Shown here one piece after another: positions 23,910-32,492 of a stretch of DNA of 64,000 nt. Numbering within the stretch: the stretch's first letter is position 1; each line of letters opens with the position of its first letter. This stretch comes from Secundilactobacillus silagincola (GTDB lineage Bacteria > Bacillota > Bacilli > Lactobacillales > Lactobacillaceae): assembly GCF_002583405.1 (NCBI RefSeq), contig NZ_BCMJ01000004.1, forward strand, positions 62,001 through 126,000. Direction: 5' to 3'. The translations under genes and the position numbers were made by a program. Under the pieces are notes generated by a model. That model worked only from the letters and a program-made list of their open reading frames with translations, did no database searches and was not told the DNA's origin.

Positions 23910-24024
23910 TTCGCTACATTCTACATATCATATCTCAGTATTATGACTCCAGTTTGATTACAGCATTTGCGTTAGCAACGTTACCATGCTGCCGCCGATA
24001 AAGCAGAAAGTAAAATGCAGTGGA

Positions 24025-24170
24025 GTGAAACAGGCAAATCGTGGTGAAAGTAGTAGTTAGTGAGCGTTTGTTGCTCACTTAGTACTACGGAAGACGGAGG
24101 AAATCCTTTTTTCGGTGATTTCCCGAAAAAATAGTTCCGGAGCGACCCCACTACGAGTTGCCTGTTTCAC
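24025..24170 (+). repeat. Structured repeat family C, copy C2
   Basis: Basal stem GTGAAACAGGCAA (24025-24037) with TTGCCTGTTTCAC (24158-24170). Interior: TCGTGGTG, hairpin AGTGAGC/GCTCACT, GGAAGACGGAGGAAATCC, hairpin around TTTTTTCGG/CCGAAAAAA, then CCACTACGA. It shares conserved core pieces with C1 but uses new stem sequences. Confidence 0.65.
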
Positions 24171-24248
24171 GAAACGAAATGACGCTTAAAACATAACTTA
24201 AATAAGGGTATACTAAGAGGCATTAATACCCACAAGGAGTAAAAAATT

Positions 24249-24683
24249 ATGAAATTTCACACTGGATCAGAACCATGGAACCACGCCGCCGCACTTTACG
24301 TTCGCATGAACGTGTTCGTTTTGGAACGTACCATTGCCATGGAAGACGAGTTTGACGACAACGATGAATCAGACCGCGTTTACGTGGTTGCATACACGGA
24401 CGACAACCAGCCCGTAGCTACCGGCCGTTTTCAAACCGTTGATGACACTACTATGCGACCAGGCCGAATTGCCACCCTAAAAGAGTACCGAGGACAACAC
24501 CTCGGTGCTCAAATCATTAAGGCCTTGGAAGAATACGGCCTCGCTCACGGTTATACCAAATCCGTTATCCACAGTGAAATGACAGCTAAGGGCTTCTATG
24601 AGCGTCAAGGCTATCAAGTATCGTCAGAACCTTACGAAGAAGATGGCGTCCCAGCAATCACGCTAACAAAGACACTATCGTAA
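24249..24683 (+). CDS. GNAT-family N-acetyltransferase, ElaA-like
   Basis: 144 residues with the GNAT core: MKFHTGSEPWNHAAALYVRM, the strand VYVVAYTDDNQPVATGRF, the acetyl-CoA loop YRGQHLGAQIIKALEEYG (motif A, about 78-96) and FYERQGYQV near 118. The 'r..vFv.Er.i..edEfD..De.d.' opening is characteristic of the ElaA/YjcF-type small GNATs, whose substrate is not established. AAGGAG precedes ATG. Its end overlaps the end of the convergent mleR gene by nine bases. Confidence 0.8.
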   Translation: MKFHTGSEPWNHAAALYVRMNVFVLERTIAMEDEFDDNDESDRVYVVAYTDDNQPVATGRFQTVDDTTMRPGRIATLKEYRGQHLGAQIIKALEEYGLAHGYTKSVIHSEMTAKGFYERQGYQVSSEPYEEDGVPAITLTKTLS

Positions 24684-25553
24684 GCTTTCCCGAATCAAGT
24701 TCAGCATCCGTTGCTGCAACGGATTGAAGACGTGCGACCCCCGATAAACTAGACTAGTGGTGAAAGTCGGTTGCTCATCATCTAACAGTGGCACACGGAC
24801 AACCTCATTGCTCACCGGCGTAGTGATGGCCAGAAACCCGATCCCGATTTCATCCGTAATCAGATTCAGTAAACTCTGAATACCGTTAGAACGAAAAGCC
24901 ACTTTGGGTCGAAAATGATTCTGGCGGGCTAACTGATTAAACGCCTGATTATGAACAAAACCCTTTTTGAACAAGACAAAGGATTCCCCCTTTAAATCTG
25001 AAAACCGCACCCCTGACCGTTGAGCCAGTGGGTGTTTTTTTGACACATAAATCGCAAAGGGCTGCTGATCAAAGGGTTCCACCACTAGTTTATCGTCGGT
25101 GACTGGCTGAGTGGTTGCCAGTAATGCCACGTCAATATTACCAGCTTGAATGGCCTGCAGCGTCGTCATTGAGCCTTCTTCAAGGGTGTAAAGTTTATCC
25201 AGTAACCCCACTCGTTTTAAGTGTTTAGCAATCAGCGGAAAATAAGTATTTTCAATAATTGGTGGTAACCCTATTGAAAGCCTGCCTTGCTGTCTTTCAG
25301 TCAATTCACGCTGAGCAATCTGGTACTCTTGAACGATTGTCTTAGCGTGAACCAGCAGTTGTTCACCGCTATCAGTCAAACTAAGATCTCCGTGAGCGCG
25401 ATGACGGATCATTAACGTCGCACCGAAGCTTTGTTCTAAGCGCTTAAGTGCCATGGTGATAGTGGGTTGGCTAACGTTAAAAATAACGGCAGCTTTAGAG
25501 AAATTCTTAATATCAGCTAACTTGATGAAGTACTCTAAATCACGAATGTTCAT
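24675..25553 (-). CDS. mleR: LysR-family regulator, probably MleR of the malolactic system
   Basis: 292 residues: a LysR helix-turn-helix (residues 1-60: MNIRDLEYFIKLADIKNFSK, AAVIFNVSQPTITMALKRLE) and an effector-binding domain. It is divergent from the malolactic enzyme gene with a 134-base gap up to the TTG start used here. That is the usual arrangement of mleR, which activates malolactic genes in response to L-malate in lactococci and lactobacilli. The functional link is therefore inferred from position and family. It ends overlapping the GNAT gene. Confidence 0.75.
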   Translation of the reverse strand: MNIRDLEYFIKLADIKNFSKAAVIFNVSQPTITMALKRLEQSFGATLMIRHRAHGDLSLTDSGEQLLVHAKTIVQEYQIAQRELTERQQGRLSIGLPPIIENTYFPLIAKHLKRVGLLDKLYTLEEGSMTTLQAIQAGNIDVALLATTQPVTDDKLVVEPFDQQPFAIYVSKKHPLAQRSGVRFSDLKGESFVLFKKGFVHNQAFNQLARQNHFRPKVAFRSNGIQSLLNLITDEIGIGFLAITTPVSNEVVRVPLLDDEQPTFTTSLVYRGSHVFNPLQQRMLNLIRESLR

Positions 25554-25687
25554 GATACTCTCCTAAGATTTCTGCAGTATTGTTTTAAGCCTATTATAAA
25601 CTTTTTTTATATTGGACTATGAGTTTGACTATAAAAATCACAAGCGAATATACTGATTTTGTAAATCATTTGAAGGAGATCTTTCAC

Positions 25688-27307
25688 TTGTCATTAAGCA
25701 TTTTAAATAATCCATTTAAAAATAAAGGCACTGCATTTACTCAAGAAGAACGTCACGAACTTGGTTTGGAAGGCTTATTACCACCCTATGTTCAAAGTTT
25801 GGACGAACAGGTTGCCCAAACTTTCGCCCAGTACCAGACAAAGCCGACTAATCTGGCTAAGCGTCAATTCTTGATGGAAATCTTTGACGAAAATCGGGTA
25901 CTGTTTTACAAGCTGTTCAGCGAACACGTGGCGGACTTTATGCCAGTAGTTTATGACCCAACCATCGCGGATACCATTGAAAACTACAGCAGATTATTCG
26001 TAGACCCACAGGACGCTGTTTTTCTCTCCATCGACCGTCCTGAAGATGTGACGCAAGCATTGAAAAATGGCGCAGACGGGCGCGACATCCGCTTGATCGT
26101 GGTTACCGACGCTGAAGGCATCCTTGGTATCGGCGACTGGGGAACCGATGGCGTTGATATTGCTGTGGGTAAATTAATGGTCTACACTGCCGCAGCTGGT
26201 ATCGACCCGGCTCAAGTACTGCCTGTTGTTTTAGACGTTGGCACCAATAATCAACGCCTGTTAGATAGCCCACTCTATCTAGGTAACCGTCATCAACGTG
26301 TCACAGGCGACCGATACAATCAATTCGTCGACCAGTTTGTGACCACCGCTGAGGAGCTCTTTCCCGACCTTTACCTCCATTTCGAAGATTTCGGTCGTGA
26401 CCATGCCGCTGAATTGCTTAACCGATATCAAGACCGCTACACCGTTTTTAATGATGATATTCAGGGAACTGGTATCATTACCCTAGCCGCCGTTTTGGGT
26501 GCGTTGAATATTTCAAAACAGTCACTGGCTGACCAACGCTACGTCTGCTTTGGCGCTGGCACTGCCGGAGCGGGTATTGCCAAACGGGTTTGCGACGAAT
26601 ATGTCCAACAAGGGATGAGTCCTGAAGAAGCCAGAGCTCATTTCTACATGGTGGACAAACAGGGCTTGCTGTTCGCTGATGATCCAACTCTCACACCAGA
26701 GCAAAAACCCTTCGCCCGTTCTCGAGATGAGTTCGATGACCCAGATTCACTGACGAACCTAGCTGCCATTGTATCCGCGGTTCATCCAACGATCCTCGTG
26801 GGCACCTCCACGCAACCCGGTACTTTCACAGAAGCCATTGTAAAAGATATGGCAGCCCACACGGATCGGCCAATCATCATGCCATTGTCCAACCCCACTA
26901 AACTTGCTGAAGCAACCGCTGAAGATCTGCTGAACTGGACCAATGGCCGGGCATTAGTCGCCACAGGGATTCCAGCAAAGGATGTCACCGTCAATAGCAC
27001 GACTTACCAAATCGGCCAAGCGAATAACGCGCTGGTTTATCCAGGCCTTGGACTGGGCGTCATTGCCGCTAACGCCACTAGACTAAACGATGATATGATT
27101 TCAGCTGCTGCCCATTCTTTAGGTGGCTTAGTTGATACCAGCAAACCAGGAGCCGCCATTCTGCCACCAGTAACTCAACTGAGCCAATTTTCAACAACCA
27201 TTGCTGAAGCTGTAGTGCAGAGTGCGATTGACCAGAAAATGACAAAAGAACCAATTTCTAACGCTAAGCAAGCTGTGGCAAATACTAAGTGGTCCCCAGA
27301 ATATTAA
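25688..27307 (+). CDS. mleS: Malolactic enzyme (NAD- and Mn-dependent L-malate decarboxylase)
   Basis: 539 residues. A TTG start at 25688 is chosen: AAGGAG lies eight bases before it and the resulting N-terminus, [20 protein letters not shown], aligns with known malolactic enzymes, whereas the longer frame adds an unrelated 23 residues. It converts L-malate to L-lactate and CO2, raising internal pH and driving proton-motive force. Visible family motifs are [30 protein letters not shown], the NAD loop [27 protein letters not shown] and [16 protein letters not shown]. No malate permease (mleP) follows; a D-type repeat and a convergent gene come next. Confidence 0.92.
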   Translation: MSLSILNNPFKNKGTAFTQEERHELGLEGLLPPYVQSLDEQVAQTFAQYQTKPTNLAKRQFLMEIFDENRVLFYKLFSEHVADFMPVVYDPTIADTIENYSRLFVDPQDAVFLSIDRPEDVTQALKNGADGRDIRLIVVTDAEGILGIGDWGTDGVDIAVGKLMVYTAAAGIDPAQVLPVVLDVGTNNQRLLDSPLYLGNRHQRVTGDRYNQFVDQFVTTAEELFPDLYLHFEDFGRDHAAELLNRYQDRYTVFNDDIQGTGIITLAAVLGALNISKQSLADQRYVCFGAGTAGAGIAKRVCDEYVQQGMSPEEARAHFYMVDKQGLLFADDPTLTPEQKPFARSRDEFDDPDSLTNLAAIVSAVHPTILVGTSTQPGTFTEAIVKDMAAHTDRPIIMPLSNPTKLAEATAEDLLNWTNGRALVATGIPAKDVTVNSTTYQIGQANNALVYPGLGLGVIAANATRLNDDMISAAAHSLGGLVDTSKPGAAILPPVTQLSQFSTTIAEAVVQSAIDQKMTKEPISNAKQAVANTKWSPEY

Positions 27308-27331
27308 TATTTAACCAACCTGAGGCGTTAC

Positions 27332-27445
27332 GACACAATTCTATATCGATAAAAATTCTGGCTATATAAGACAAATAAACCCACTCCGAAAAACCATCGG
27401 AATGGGTTTATTTGTCTTATGTTCTGGAATCTACCAAGTTGTGTC
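27332..27445. repeat. Structured repeat family D, copy D3
   Basis: Outer GACACAA (27332-27338) with TTGTGTC (27439-27445), middle ATTCT/GGAAT, then loop GGCTAT facing GTTCT and a long apical stem ATAAGACAAATAAACCC with GGGTTTATTTGTCTTAT. The left side has an extra 15 bases compared with D1 and D2. It lies between the convergent mleS and HAD genes and can terminate both. Confidence 0.65.
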
Positions 27446-27453
27446 ACAGTGTT

Positions 27454-28260
27454 TTAATTTTCTAAAATAAACTTCTCAATTCCTTGCCCGACACCATCAT
27501 GGTCATTATCAGTGGTTAAGAAACGGGCAACTTGCTTCACATCCGGTAGTCCGTTCGCCATGACGATTGGCATGCCTACCAATTTCAGCATCGGAATATC
27601 GTTGGGACCATCACCAAATGCAGCCGTTTCACTTAGATCCAGCTGTTCACGCTTAGCGATGTAATTTACGCCACGTGACTTTTTAGCCGTTATTGCCGTG
27701 ATATCTAAATAAATATCGCTGGATTTTTGCATCGCCACTCCTGGCAGATCAGCTTCATGCAAAATTTTAACAATGCCATCCATGACATCACGGTTCAAAA
27801 CGCAAAAGGTCATTTTATAGATTGGTTTTGGCTGCTCCCAGAAAGTTACAGGGTCAAGCACCGTTGGCTTTTGCGGCATATCTTCCTGAAAGAAAGCCAC
27901 ACCGTCGTCCATATGGGTCACTTGCCAGTCCGTTAACCCAAACAGGCTAATACCGGTACCTGGGAACTTGGCTTCCACCAAATCCACGACTCGTTTAGCC
28001 ACCCCAGAGTCTACTGGTGAGTCTTCGATGACCTGCAACTGTCCGTCTTTCACCTGGTAAATCAAGCCGCCATTAAACCCAATCTGCGGTGCCGTTAGTT
28101 TCAGTGTTTCAATCGCATCCAACATCTGTCTTGGCGAACGTGCTGAAACCAGTGTAAACGGGATGTCCGCTTGTTGAATGGCCGTCGTATTCCCAGCAGA
28201 AACTTTGCCATGCTGGTTAAGCAATGTACCGTCCATATCGGAAAAAATGTGTTTAATCAA
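27454..28260 (-). CDS. HAD-superfamily hydrolase, Cof type
   Basis: 268 residues. Start TTG at 28260 is preferred because GAAGGAG lies eight bases upstream and gives MIKHIFSDMDGTLLNQHG; the longer frame has no ribosome site. HAD motifs: nucleophile DMDGTLL (residues 8-14), motif II SARSP, motif III lysine region near 200 and GDGPNDIPML near 225. The C2-type cap marks a Cof/YidA-like sugar-phosphate or nucleotide phosphatase. Substrate unknown. Confidence 0.85.
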   Translation of the reverse strand: MIKHIFSDMDGTLLNQHGKVSAGNTTAIQQADIPFTLVSARSPRQMLDAIETLKLTAPQIGFNGGLIYQVKDGQLQVIEDSPVDSGVAKRVVDLVEAKFPGTGISLFGLTDWQVTHMDDGVAFFQEDMPQKPTVLDPVTFWEQPKPIYKMTFCVLNRDVMDGIVKILHEADLPGVAMQKSSDIYLDITAITAKKSRGVNYIAKREQLDLSETAAFGDGPNDIPMLKLVGMPIVMANGLPDVKQVARFLTTDNDHDGVGQGIEKFILEN

Positions 28261-28346
28261 AATTGATTCTCCTTCGTTATTACTTATGCCGTTAAGTACT
28301 GACTGAATCACTTTAATATAGTGTCATTTTTTCGTGATACTTGCAA

Positions 28347-29714
28347 CTACTTGGAAGCATGAACCTGACGTTTTGGTCGGTAAATCAGCTCGTAAACACC
28401 CAACATTACTAAGAAGACTGCCATCGAAATAATCATGGAAATTCGTGTGGAACCGTTGATCAGTAAGAAAATTAACACACCCACAAAGAACACAAGGCTG
28501 ATCCAGTCCGTAAAGGGGTAACCTGGCATCCGGAAAGTTTGCGCGCCTTCGGGATGGACGCGCCGATAACGAATATGGCACCAGATCAAAATCACCCAAA
28601 CCAGTACGAAGTTAATGGTGGAAACACCAGAAATCATTGTAAATACGCTGGCCGGCATCAAGTAGTTCAGCACAACAATGATTAAGAGTACTAAAGCCGA
28701 AAAGTTCAATGAATTAGTTGGCACGCCGCTCTTATTGAGCTTTGCCAGCCCTTTTGGCGCATTACCACCCCAACTAAGAGCGTGTAGCGTCCGGCTAGTA
28801 CTAAATAAACAACTGTTGGTGGCCGATAATGCTGCAGTTAGAACCACGAAGTTGAGAATGCCGGCAGCACCAGCGATCCCAATTCCAGAGAACACCTGCA
28901 CGAAGGGACTGGCAGTTGTGGTGATTTTGTTCCAAGGATAAACACTCATAATAGCAATCATAGACCCTACGTAGAACAACCCAATTCTGATTGGCAAACT
29001 GTTGATGGCTTTCGGTAGGTTAGCCACTGGATCATTGGTTTCACCAGCGGTCAGCCCCACCATTTCAATCCCAACAAAGGCGAAGACCACCATTTGAAAC
29101 GCCATCAGGAAGCCGTAACCACCCGTTGGAAAGAAGCCTCCGTGACTGACTAAGTTACTGAACGAAGCCGTCTGACCATCCACTTTAGTGTGCAGGATTG
29201 CTAGTGCGAACCCCACAACGACCAACACAATAATGGCGGCCACTTTAATCATGGAGAACCAAGATTCCATTTCCCCAAAAGCCTTCACGTTGATTCGGTT
29301 AGTGAAGTACAGGAAGATAAGGATCACAAACGGCGCTATCCATTGCGGTACCGATGGAAACCAGAACTTAATGTAGATCCCAGTAGCGGTCAAATCTGCC
29401 ATGGCCAAACTGATCCAGCAAAACCAGTACAGCCAGCCAGTGACGAATTCCATCCGATCACCCAGATACTGACTAACGAAGTCCAAGAAGGAGTGTTTGC
29501 TGGTATCGGACATTAACAGTTCACCAATGGCCCGCATCATAAAGAAACAGAACAGACCGACAATCAAGTACGCCAGAATAATGGATGGCCCAGACGTGTG
29601 AATGGCACTCCCTGATCCCAGAAACAGCCCGGTTCCAATCGCGCCACCGATGGCAATCATTTGAATATGCCTGCTTTGCAACGAGCGTGATAAATTTTGA
29701 TCCTTATTTTTCAT
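28347..29714 (-). CDS. Amino acid permease, APC superfamily (D-Ser/D-Ala/Gly type), T-box controlled
   Basis: 455 residues, 12 predicted membrane helices. ATG at 29714 follows GAGGAG. The N-terminus RHIQMIAIGGAIGTGLFLGS and the segment FAFVGIEMVGLTAGET are standard for the amino acid transporter (AAT) branch. The overall sequence resembles CycA/AapA transporters of D-serine, D-alanine and glycine, but the substrate cannot be read directly. A T-box leader just upstream means expression rises when the matching tRNA is uncharged, so it imports a proteinogenic amino acid. Confidence 0.8.
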   Translation of the reverse strand: MKNKDQNLSRSLQSRHIQMIAIGGAIGTGLFLGSGSAIHTSGPSIILAYLIVGLFCFFMMRAIGELLMSDTSKHSFLDFVSQYLGDRMEFVTGWLYWFCWISLAMADLTATGIYIKFWFPSVPQWIAPFVILIFLYFTNRINVKAFGEMESWFSMIKVAAIIVLVVVGFALAILHTKVDGQTASFSNLVSHGGFFPTGGYGFLMAFQMVVFAFVGIEMVGLTAGETNDPVANLPKAINSLPIRIGLFYVGSMIAIMSVYPWNKITTTASPFVQVFSGIGIAGAAGILNFVVLTAALSATNSCLFSTSRTLHALSWGGNAPKGLAKLNKSGVPTNSLNFSALVLLIIVVLNYLMPASVFTMISGVSTINFVLVWVILIWCHIRYRRVHPEGAQTFRMPGYPFTDWISLVFFVGVLIFLLINGSTRISMIISMAVFLVMLGVYELIYRPKRQVHASK

Positions 29715-29736
29715 AACAAACTCCTCTTCTGAACGC

Positions 29737-29925
29737 AAAAACGACGCCCCTTAGCACTCACTATCTGAGTACCAAGGGGCGTCGTAACGCTGTTCCACCC
29801 AAGTTCACAGTTCCTATTGAACTGCCTCTAATCGCTGATATTGGTTGCGCAACCAAGTGTTTCTGCCATTGTAATACTGCCGGTTTCCAGCCTTCCCCAG
29901 CTCTCTGTGAAGTATTATTATATTC
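29737..29925 (-). promoter_or_regulatory. T-box riboswitch leader of the amino acid permease gene
   Basis: Minus strand: AGAGAG, the apical GGCTGGAAACCGG, a stem-loop CTTGGTTGCGCAACCAA, T-box sequence TTGGGTGGAACAGCG (29802-29788) and a terminator ACGACGCCCCTT/AAGGGGCGTCGT plus T-run (29785-29737). Stem I is unusually short and I could not place the specifier codon with confidence. Confidence 0.8.
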
Positions 29926-30002
29926 TCATTGTACTTTAATTTGGTCAAAATACAAGGCTTTTTTCTTGGTAAGCGTGTTCAAGCGAGGAGTGTCGAGGGA
30001 AT

Positions 30003-30965
30003 TTATTTATTGACCACGAATTTAGCATCCTTACCACTGTCAACCAGTACAACGTTTCCAGCTACAATGTTAGCCATGGCGTCACGTGCTTCAACGGTTG
30101 CGTTCCCGACATGAGGTGTCAGGATAACGTTCTTCAATGTCTTGAAGCCGTCATCAACCTTTGGCTCTTTTTCGTAAACATCCAAAGCAGCACCAGCAAT
30201 TTCGCCGGACTTCAAAGCATCTAGTAAAGCTGCTTCGTCAACGATTGGCCCACGACCAACGTTAACGATATAAGCCGTCTTCTTCATTGCCTTGAAAGCA
30301 GCCGCATCAAATTTGTGCAGTGTATCAGGTGTTTGAGGTGCATTGATGGTGATAAAGTCACTGGTCTTAATCAATTCATCCAAAGGCTTGTAAGTGACCT
30401 TCATGGAGCGCTCTTCTGGATCTGACAGACGGTTTGGCTTGTAGTACTGAACGTTCATGCCCAGTGCATTAGCCTTCCGCGCAACATCACTCCCAATGTT
30501 ACCAAGTCCGAAGATACCCAGTGTCTTCCCGGCAATTTCATGACCCAAGAAGTACAGTGGTGCCCAGCCAGGGAAGCCTTCATTACGCATCTTTTGATCA
30601 CCTTCAACAACTCGGTGGCTCAATGCTAGCATCAGGCCAATAGTGACTTCAGCAACAGCGTTAGTCGAAACTGCTGGTGTGTTCGTCACTGGAATACCCT
30701 TCTCTTTGGCATAAGCGGTATCAATGTTATTGAAACCTGCCCCAAAGTTAGCAATCAGCTTCAGCTTCGGTGCGGCATCAATGATTTCTTTATCTACTTT
30801 AGTTGACAATGGCGTGATCAAGAAATCGATATCACTGACGTTTTTCAGTAATTCGTCGTGTGAGATCAAACCGTCGCCCTCGTAAACACTGACATCCAAC
30901 CCAGCGCTTTTCAGTTGTTGAGTTGCCACTTCTGGTAATTGAGCTGATAAATAGACTTTACTCAT
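30003..30965 (-). CDS. D-2-hydroxyacid dehydrogenase (NAD-dependent)
   Basis: 320 residues; ATG at 30965 with GGAGG upstream. NAD loop LGIFGLGNIGSDVARKA (about 147-163), catalytic Arg in NVGRGPIVDE near 232, Glu in YEKEPKVD near 262 and His in LTPHVGNATVEAR near 281, as in the glyoxylate/hydroxypyruvate and D-isomer dehydrogenase family. Exact 2-oxoacid substrate unknown. It is a monocistronic unit between the permease and the toxin-antitoxin remnant. Confidence 0.85.
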   Translation of the reverse strand: MSKVYLSAQLPEVATQQLKSAGLDVSVYEGDGLISHDELLKNVSDIDFLITPLSTKVDKEIIDAAPKLKLIANFGAGFNNIDTAYAKEKGIPVTNTPAVSTNAVAEVTIGLMLALSHRVVEGDQKMRNEGFPGWAPLYFLGHEIAGKTLGIFGLGNIGSDVARKANALGMNVQYYKPNRLSDPEERSMKVTYKPLDELIKTSDFITINAPQTPDTLHKFDAAAFKAMKKTAYIVNVGRGPIVDEAALLDALKSGEIAGAALDVYEKEPKVDDGFKTLKNVILTPHVGNATVEARDAMANIVAGNVVLVDSGKDAKFVVNK

Positions 30966-31000
30966 AATCAAGGCCTCCTGTTATTTTGTTACCGCTTTCA

Positions 31001-31189
31001 TTATCTACCAAAACCGCGTAAAGTGCAATTTTGTGAAACGATATAACGATTAGATATTTTTAATGTGCAGAAAATTAAAAGACTGTGCGATTTCCATGCA
31101 CAGTCATTCTTCCAACGCTTAGTTAAGTATTCTTGTATTAAACACAAATCTAATGTCGCGTCATTTATAATCACTAACTGATAGGTCAA
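31001..31189 (-). pseudogene. Truncated RelE/ParE-type toxin
   Basis: Begins directly after the antitoxin stop codon at a TTG: MTYQLVIINDATLDLCLIQE YLTK is the usual first strand and helix of RelE/ParE toxins ('y.l.is..A..dl..i..yi'). After residue 26 the frame runs into unrelated sequence (RWKNDCAWKSH), which is the terminator hairpin at 31073-31105. The catalytic part is missing, so the toxin is inactive, probably by deletion. Confidence 0.6.
31073..31105 (-). terminator. Intrinsic terminator inside the toxin remnant
   Basis: GACTGTGC (31105-31098) pairs with GCACAGTC (31088-31081), followed by T-run on the minus strand. Confidence 0.7.
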
Positions 31190-31432
31190 CTACTTCAGCA
31201 ATTCCGCAGCAACCTCATCCAGAGGCCGAGTGCCACTTTTTTCGGCCTGTTTTAAAATTTGAGCCAATTGCTTACTTTTCTTGAATTTCTCAAAAGCTTC
31301 GTAATCAGCCAAATCAATGACAACATACTTGCCGTAACCATTTTTAGTCAAAAAAACGGGGTTATCTGGCTCTACTGTATCTAACACTTTACCGTAATTT
31401 TTCAACTCTGAAACCGGCATGATATTTACCAT
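31190..31432 (-). CDS. Phd/YefM-family antitoxin with a broken toxin partner
   Basis: 80 residues: MVNIMPVSELKNYGKVLDTV, the hairpin PVFLTKNGYGKYVVIDLADY and a long C-terminal helix that would wrap the toxin. All features of a complete Phd/YefM antitoxin are present. AAAGGA precedes ATG. The toxin gene directly behind is truncated. A 38-bp perfect palindrome lies just upstream, next to the extended -10 TGATATACT, and is a likely autoregulatory operator. The intact antitoxin may persist as a repressor or as an anti-addiction module. Confidence 0.8.
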   Translation of the reverse strand: MVNIMPVSELKNYGKVLDTVEPDNPVFLTKNGYGKYVVIDLADYEAFEKFKKSKQLAQILKQAEKSGTRPLDEVAAELLK

Positions 31433-31464
31433 AGTACTCAGTCCTTTCTAAGGGTTAGTATATC

Positions 31465-31502
31465 ATTATGGGATTAATTGTTCGAACAATTAATCCCATA
31501 AT
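31465..31502. promoter_or_regulatory. 38-bp perfect palindrome upstream of the antitoxin gene
   Basis: Perfect two-fold symmetry around TTCGAA (31481-31486). The antitoxin's extended -10 box TGATATACT starts at the palindrome's edge, so the palindrome covers the -35 region. It may be an operator or a cruciform-forming site. Confidence 0.65.
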
Positions 31503-31559
31503 AATGACCGTTAACTAAGGTTGTTCTATTAACTACGCAATCCAACAAGAAAAAATTAA

Positions 31560-31592
31560 AAAACAGCCTGGAATCAACTCCAAGCTGCTTCA
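31560..31592 (-). terminator. Probable terminator
   Basis: AGCCTGGA pairs with TCCAAGCT next to an A-run (T-run on the minus strand), directly after the hydrolase gene. Confidence 0.5.
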
Positions 31593-32318
31593 CTATTCTG
31601 ATACTTTTTTTGACCGATTAACAAAGGCTTCAATAATTGCAAATTCATCTGCATTTACTTTATACAGTAGCTCTGGGTGCCATTGAACCGCTAAAATTAA
31701 ATCGTTATCCTTACTTTCAACGGCTTCAATAACACCATCACCAGCAGTCGCAGTGACTTTTAGCTGTGGTGCTAACTTCCGAACTGATTGATGGTGAAAA
31801 CTATTGACTAGCACACGCGACTGGCCGTGGAAAATGGTCTGCAACATCGACCCCTCAGCAATATCGACATAGTGCGAACCCTGATCAGACGGTGCCGTTT
31901 GATGGTGCTGATAAGTTTGATGATCAATTTGCGTGGCAATATCCTGATAGATGTCACCACCTAATGCAATGTTAACGACTTGCGCGCCACGGCAAATACC
32001 TAAAATTGGTTTTCTAGCAGCGACTGCTAAATTAGTCAGTGTAATTTCAGTCGCATCCAAAAGATCATCAGCTTCATCCATCTGCGGTATTGGTTCTTCA
32101 CCGAAGAAACGAGGTGCCACATCCGGCCCGCCTGGTAGCAATAGGCCATCAATCAGTTCACTATATTCAGCTGCCAAATCTGGTTCCCGAGTTGGAATTA
32201 TTACGGGTACACCGCCAGCTTTCACAACTGCGACCACCTCATTTTGATTAACAGTATTGCGATACGAATCGCCAACCAGCCGTCGTTCAGCCGGAATACC
32301 AATGATTGGTTTTGCCAT
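31593..32318 (-). CDS. Gamma-glutamyl-gamma-aminobutyrate hydrolase-like peptidase C26
   Basis: 241 residues forming a class I glutamine amidotransferase fold: LLLPGGPDVAPRFFGEEP near 58, nucleophile elbow PILGICRGAQVVNIALGG (Cys near 109) and AVQWHPELL near 213 with catalytic His and Glu. This is the PuuD/YvdE group, which cleaves gamma-glutamyl bonds; the physiological substrate in lactobacilli is uncertain. AGGGGTG precedes ATG. Monocistronic. Confidence 0.85.
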   Translation of the reverse strand: MAKPIIGIPAERRLVGDSYRNTVNQNEVVAVVKAGGVPVIIPTREPDLAAEYSELIDGLLLPGGPDVAPRFFGEEPIPQMDEADDLLDATEITLTNLAVAARKPILGICRGAQVVNIALGGDIYQDIATQIDHQTYQHHQTAPSDQGSHYVDIAEGSMLQTIFHGQSRVLVNSFHHQSVRKLAPQLKVTATAGDGVIEAVESKDNDLILAVQWHPELLYKVNADEFAIIEAFVNRSKKVSE

Positions 32319-32411
32319 GTCGACACCCCTAACTCATTTTGTTGAGGATAGCTTAAGACCAACGAGCTATGTTGTCAATCATAAATGTGGTGGTGATTTA
32401 TATTAGGCAGT

Positions 32412-32447
32412 CAAAAAAGGGCGGCTTTTTCAAGTCACCCTTTTGAA
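32412..32447 (-). terminator. Terminator of the secreted protein gene
   Basis: AAAAGGG / CCCTTTT arms around a loop with CGGC..GTCA. It lies downstream of the 32493-33353 gene on the minus strand. Confidence 0.55.
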
Positions 32448-32492
32448 CGTGCTCAACCAAATCCGATTGAGCGAACCTATATGCAATTTAAA

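Noticed and set aside
24185-24202. Second CiaR-like site (CTTAAA-N6-CTTAAA)
   Set aside because: Spacer is six bases rather than five, and no -10 box lies ten bases downstream on the minus strand.
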